Assembly (NCBI GenBank): GCA_036897095.1 | Contig: JAYMSP010002102.1 | Coordinates: forward strand, 1-26,316 | Reading direction: 5' to 3' | Source of the DNA: Plantago elongata | Taxonomy: Eukaryota; Streptophyta; Magnoliopsida; Lamiales; Plantaginaceae | Length of the DNA: 26,316 nt | Notes under the pieces: generated by a model | Databases searched by the model: none | What the model saw: only the letters and a program-made list of their open reading frames with translations | What the model was told of the DNA's origin: nothing | Shown here: positions 22,165-26,316 of the stretch, in pieces | How the letters are laid out: each line of letters begins with the position of its first letter | How positions within the stretch are numbered: position 1 is the stretch's first letter | Made by a program: the position numbers and the translations under genes

Positions 22165-23673
22165 TGTAAGGCCCCGGTCTGGTCCAGACGTCAAGGAATA
22201 TGCCGAACTTCCAAATACATATATATCAAAATAATAGTTATTACAGACCCATAATATAAGTTATAATTCAATAGTAATTACACACGTCGAACGAGTAGCA
22301 GCGGAGTAACAGTGCCTACAGTCAGTCTGTCTATCTATTTACCCCGACCTTTCTTCGTACTCTTGACCTGGGAAAAAAATTATTAGGACAAGGAGATCAA
22401 ATGCTATCTATTAACATATCAGGATATTCAGAAGAAATTTTGTTAGAAAACATTCTATAAATCATGAAGGAAACCGGTGTCAGCAGATGCTTGATAATTA
22501 AGAAATAGAGTGGAAAGATCTAATAACAACAACTTACAAAATACCAATAGAACAGAACATGGTATTCTAGTTTCATCTTTGCTAATAAATTAACATTTCC
22601 TAAACGTATTCAACAGGCAAAACATAGAACCTCAAAATGACTTTCGAAAATAACCACATGAATAATGCTCAATACAAACAAACAACACTTCAATTAGCAT
22701 TCTATTTGCATCTTTCATATCAGCTAACATTCTTCTAAACACATAAATACAACCCACTATCAGATAGAAAATCGACAAAAGAAAGGGAAGATCGAACCAA
22801 CTCGAACAAGAGTACCCATCCCCAAAACTTAACTATAACTCGCAAGCGAGGGGTACTAACCGGAAACTGATCGCGAGCGGCGACTCTAGTCCGGTGGAGA
22901 TGTGCGGGTGGCGGCGCGGTGGAGAGGCAACTGGGGAATTGGATTGAGGCGAGAGAGGAAGAGATTGAGCGAGGCAAAGGCTACAACTCGAATTCCTTCT
23001 GTGTGGTGGTGTGGTGGAGAGGAGCGACGGAGGCGACTATTTATAGCGGAGGATCGACTGCCTCGTCATTGTGGCTCGCTTTTCCATCAACAGGTGTTCG
23101 CCATGCCCTCCACTCCGTCGATAGGTGTCTGCCATGCGGTCGCTGCCTCACCACACGTCGACGAGGGTGAATCCGTCATTTCCCGTGGCGGCGGTTTCTT
23201 GGAGACGAATTGTGGGCGGAAGAAATGACAATGGAGCACTGAGAAATTTGAACGGGAGAGGGGTAAATGAAGAAGGCAAGTGTAAGGGTACATTTGGTAT
23301 TTTACCAATATATAACTCTGGTTTCTTCTGGACCCCGAACGACTCGTAAATAAATTCCGAAAAAATATGAAATCAATTCTCGGGCGATATTTAAGACGAA
23401 CTAAAGCCGTATAAAAATTAAAATAAATATTTTTATTTTATTACTTTTATTAGTATTTTATTATCATATTATCGATTAATAATTAACTTGCGAATACGCT
23501 CGACATTTAGTTTCTAAATTCGACCCAATATTAACAATCAACATTTTCGCTCGTGTTAAGTCATGGGTCAGTTGTCAGTTCGCATTAATGGTAATAATAA
23601 TAATTATTATTATTATAATGATAATAACAAATTATTTACTAGTGCGAACTTACTGGAGTTCACGGTCGTTACA
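22165..23673 (-). mobile_element. Solo LTR, 1509 bp, inserted in the CACTA transposase
   Basis: Begins TGTAAGGCCCCGG and ends CGGTCGTTACA on the plus strand, so both ends are TGTAA/TTACA inverted repeats. It is flanked by a perfect 5-bp duplication, CAATT (22160-22164 and 23674-23678), diagnostic of LTR-element integration. No internal region or second LTR is present, so it is a solo LTR left by recombination between two LTRs. The minus orientation is preferred because it starts TGTAACGACCG like many Ty3/gypsy chromovirus LTRs and holds a TATAAATA at about 23036-23043 in that sense. Removing it rejoins a DUF4218 reading frame (TNC|AEVEKY). Confidence 0.88.
22372..23043 (-). promoter_or_regulatory. 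Promoter and intron-like structure inside the solo LTR
   Basis: On the minus strand: TATAAATA at about 23036-23043, then a GC- and pyrimidine-rich leader. A donor-like site, CCG|GTTAGT, falls near 22862, then a T-rich stretch leads to an acceptor-like site, TTTTTTCCCAG, near 22372. This resembles the 5' end of a plant gene with a leader intron. No long frame follows (the next frame is short), so it is probably the transcription-start region of the LTR. Inferred from motifs only. Confidence 0.4.
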
Positions 23674-23969
23674 CAATTAGTTAGGATATAATAGTGTGAT
23701 GCGTTGAATTCCCTCTCGTCATTCCAATACATTGTATTTTCCCCCTTAGCTCTCCCCGACTTTCTAAAAACAGAAATAGCTCGATAATCTCCTCTCCAAC
23801 TTTCAATGTATCATCATTTCTAGCCGGTCTAGATACCTTTGTCAACAAATCATCTCCAAAGTAATAGGAGCAGAAGGTTGCAGATTCCTCTTGAACGTAA
23901 GCATTGTCCATTGACCCCTCAAGCTTACCTTTGTTGTTGACATACTTCTTGAACTTGCCCAAGTATCTG

Positions 23970-24640
23970 GAACGCATGTATAGTGAAGGTAAAATATTAC
24001 AATTATATGAAATACATGTACTTGCGAATAAAGATAGGTTTTTCTTTACCTCTCGAATGGATACTTCCATCGATACTAAACCGGTCCAGCAAGCCTCGCT
24101 TCATGAGGGAGGTGGGCTGGCAAGTGCTCCATAGAATCAAAGAAGCTAGGTGGAAATATACGCTCAAGAAGATCATCGGTATGTTATTTTCAAGATTTTC
24201 TAACATATCATCATCAACCACCATGCTGCCCAAATTCTTAAAGAATAAACTCAACTCCGTAAGAGAACCCCATATGGGTTTAGGCAGCAGTTCTTGAAAA
24301 CCAAATGGGAGTAACCTCTCCATGAACAAATGACAATCATAACTCTTCATCCCAAACATCTTTGTCTTCTTTAAATCTACACACTCTCCCAAGTTCGATA
24401 CATAATTGTCGGGAAACTTCAATCCTTTCACCCAATCAAACATTTTGTTCCTAGCTTGAGTGTCTATTGTGAAGCATGCCTTGGGCCACTACCCCTTTTA
24501 ATTCTTATTCGCCAACTCTAGCCTCTTATACTATGTGTTTAACTCGGTTCAATATTTAACATGGTCCTTTATTTTCTCGGGGATGGTGCAAATCGTGTTG
24601 AAGCAGTTCTCGAACACGTTCTTCTCAATATGCATGAAAT
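23970..24640 (-). pseudogene. DUF4218 N-terminal part of the CACTA transposase
   Basis: Recognisable pieces on the minus strand: NLDFMHIEKNVFENC (about 24640-24600), then MFDWVKGLKFPDNYVSNLG and MKSYDCHLFMERLLPFGF, followed by LLPKPIWGSLTELS. After a frameshift near 24185 come ERIFPPSFFDSMEHLPAHL and a TAG at 24076-24078, then a YPFER|GTAAAG donor near 24052. The next exon starts after a CAG near 23970 (YLGKFKKYVNNK). Several stops at 24480-24545 add to the decay. Confidence 0.75.
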
Positions 24641-25158
24641 CTAGATTTTTTACGTATTAGAAGACTGCTCCAATAAGGCAAGTCCCAGAAGATGCTTCTC
24701 TTCTTCTCTTCTTCCATCCACATTTGTTTTCAATTCTCTTGTTATGCTTCTCCCACCCAATTCAGTTACCTTCATTAGACCTAGTGCTTCAATCTTTGCT
24801 AGTATTTGTGCACCAGTAAATTGTTTTGGGGGGCCTTTAGTCACAACTTTGTATTTCAAGAATTGAGTCTTGTTCTTTCTGAACGGATGGTTCGTTGATA
24901 GAAACCTTTGATGACAGTCAAACCAACATTCCTTCCCGCTCTCGCTCAATCTAAATGCATCAGTGTCCTTCAAACAATGTGGATAAGCTTTGAAACCCGA
25001 AGTTTTCCTTCCAAATAACATAGAATATGCGGAAAAATCGCTAACTATCCACATCAATGCTGTTCTCAAGATAAATTCTTCTTTGTTGACACATCATATG
25101 CTGGAATACCATTTTCCCACAATTTGATCAACTCTTTGATTAGGGCTGTAAAAATACA

Positions 25159-25914
25159 TCAAGCTTTTGTCATGGATCCTTCGGCCCGGGTACTAAAGCA
25201 GTAAGGAACATGAACGGTTCCTTCATACACTCGCCTGGAGGCAGGTTGTATGGTGCTGGCCAACAAGAGTACTTGCGGTCTTTTCCAAGGATTAAACTCG
25301 TCCGTGCAAAATCCCAGATGTACATTTCTAGGCTCGACTGCAAACTCTGGAAATGTCTTATCAAACTCTTTCCATGCTGGCGAGTCTGATGGGTGCTCCA
25401 TTCTACCAGCAACATACGCCTCCCTAACTCTCACCTTGTGCCACCGCATTTTATCAACACAAGCGTTTGTAGCGTACAACCTCTTCAGACGAGGTGTTAG
25501 AGGGATGTACCACATTTTCTTATGGGGAAGAAATTTCTTTTGGCGTTTGTTTGAGGCAAACTCCTTATAACGCTGGTAGCGAGCCTTGCCACATAACTTG
25601 CATTCCAGTAGATTTTCATCCTCGCCCCAGTAGATAATGCACAATTCTGGACAACAATCTATGATTTTTATGGGCAAACCCATTCCCCGCATCTTCTCCT
25701 TCACCTTGTAAAAGTTATTGGGAACTAGATTTGGGTCAGGTGTCAGCTCCTTCATTAGTTGCACCCACTGATTGAAGCTCGCTTCAGATTGATGACCATC
25801 ACTCTTACAAGCCATTAGCCGAGCCAACAAAGACAACTCCGTGATTGGACACCCTGGATATACAGGCTTTGTTGTTGTCTCCAACAAGTCAAAGAACTTT
25901 TGATCATCCTGATT
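25159..25914 (-). pseudogene. TNP2 catalytic domain, first half
   Basis: Longest surviving frame of the transposase: YPGCPITELSLLARLMACK, SFNQWVQLMKE, then the zinc-finger-like LLECKLCGKARYQ. It continues with MWYIPLTPRLKRLYATN and MRWHKVRVREAYVAGRMEHP to the signature NVHLGFCTDEFNPW. The final 40 codons run off in the wrong frame because of a slip at 25280-25292. The correct continuation (APYNLPPGECMKEPFMFL) is read one frame over and hits TGA at 25170. Confidence 0.8.
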
Positions 25915-26316
25915 TTTGGTGGCTCTTCCACATCCTCCTCGGTTCCAGGCTCTGTAGTGTCATCCATATTAAACTCAGGACCAGCAACATCATACACCAT
26001 TTGCCAAACTCGATCACGAGCAAAATAAGCATAGGACATAGTACTAGTAGTACTTCCCTTCAGATTTTCCTTATTTCTTTTACGTTTCAACAAGTTCTTA
26101 TAGTCCATGAACGGTACTGGTGTCTCACCATGAGAGTTCCATACAAAATACTCAGGTACGAACCCCTTACGTTTCAAATGGTCCATCACCATTCCAGAAG
26201 CTAAATAATTTCTATTTTGACATATATTTTGGTTACAACGGCACATCATCATCCCTCCACTCAAACAATTCGGATGTGACATTGCAGAAGCAATGAAAGC
26301 TTCAACCCCTTCCACG

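Larger units (their letters stand above)
18659..26316 (-). mobile_element. CACTA (En/Spm-type) DNA transposon, one end and most of the body
   Basis: Starts with the hallmark terminus CACTACAAAAAA at 18659, preceded by TGT (18656-18658) as candidate 3-bp target duplication. Inside are a subterminal repeat zone (18680-18960), a TnpA-like gene (19172-21143) and a TNP2-type transposase pseudogene (21287-26316), both on the minus strand. The end seen here is therefore the 3' end and the 5' end lies beyond the right edge. The element exceeds 7.6 kb, including a 1.5-kb solo LTR inserted later. It sits at the right border of the LTR-element sequence and was probably inserted into it. Confidence 0.9.
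21287..26316 (-). pseudogene. CACTA TNP2-type transposase, broken and split by a solo LTR
   Basis: Catalytic transposase (TnpD type) of the CACTA element. Minus-strand domain order: Transpos_assoc at the window edge (26316-25918, with Cys-rich CRCNQNIC and VMDHLKRKGF), TNP2 (25914 to about 24650), DUF4218 (about 24640-22100) and DUF4216 (22041-21287). Conserved Asp residues survive in CTDEFNPW and WIVSDFSAYS, probably part of the DDE-type catalytic set. Frame breaks: near 25912-25917 (A run), 25280-25292, 25143-25146, about 25080, about 24185 and about 23730. Stops include TGA 25170-25172, TAG 24076-24078, several at 24480-24545, and TGA 21489-21491. A 1509-bp solo LTR interrupts DUF4218. The N-terminus lies outside the window. 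It cannot encode an active enzyme as read; sequencing error is unlikely to explain all the breaks. Confidence 0.88.

Noticed and set aside
22735-23349. Several overlapping frames on both strands in the GC-rich part of the solo LTR
   Set aside because: They lie within the LTR, overlap each other in many frames, and show no protein family features.

Overview
The window is nuclear DNA from a flowering plant. The genes have many short GT/AG introns, the intergenic DNA is AT-rich, and about half of the window is transposon-derived (copia-type gag, CACTA transposon, LTRs, Tourist- and Stowaway-like MITEs). A eudicot is likely from the gene structure and base composition. I cannot name the species; the MITE family rich in CTGAA words makes me think of Caryophyllales, but that is a guess.

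Left third (about 1-9800): a tandem cluster of three same-strand zinc-dependent alcohol dehydrogenase-like genes of the medium-chain dehydrogenase/reductase (MDR) family. Gene 1 enters from the left edge, so only its last six exons are present. Genes 2 (386 aa) and 3 (383 aa) are complete. Each has ten exons with matching intron phases, all zinc ligands, the GLGSIG nucleotide-binding loop, a TATA box and poly(A) signals. They are recent duplicates; exon 3 is identical in genes 2 and 3. A Tourist-like MITE lies upstream of gene 2, and a possible last-exon fragment of an unrelated gene lies between genes 2 and 3.

Middle (about 10450-16350): a Stowaway-like MITE, then two truncated minus-strand copies of one copia-type retrotransposon family (LTR remnant, primer-binding-site-like sequence, gag, no pol). 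Next is an intact single-exon minus-strand dehydrin gene with a TATA box, DRE/CRT and ABRE motifs, consistent with drought, cold or ABA control. A second Tourist-like MITE follows.

Right part (17100-26316): a nest of mobile elements. A 466-bp LTR with a tRNA-Met-type primer binding site starts at 17100 and is followed by a GC-rich internal stretch. At 18659 one end of a CACTA (En/Spm) transposon begins and runs off the right edge. It carries a TnpA-like gene and a TNP2-type transposase gene, both on the minus strand. The transposase has frameshifts and stops. It is also split by a 1509-bp solo LTR (22165-23673) flanked by a perfect 5-bp target duplication, CAATT.

I found no new biochemical system. 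The most informative points are the dated nesting of the elements, the palindromic subterminal repeats of the CACTA end, the gene-like promoter/intron structure inside the solo LTR, the Tyr substitution beside the catalytic Cys of ADH-like gene 3, and the cysteine-containing dehydrin with stress motifs.
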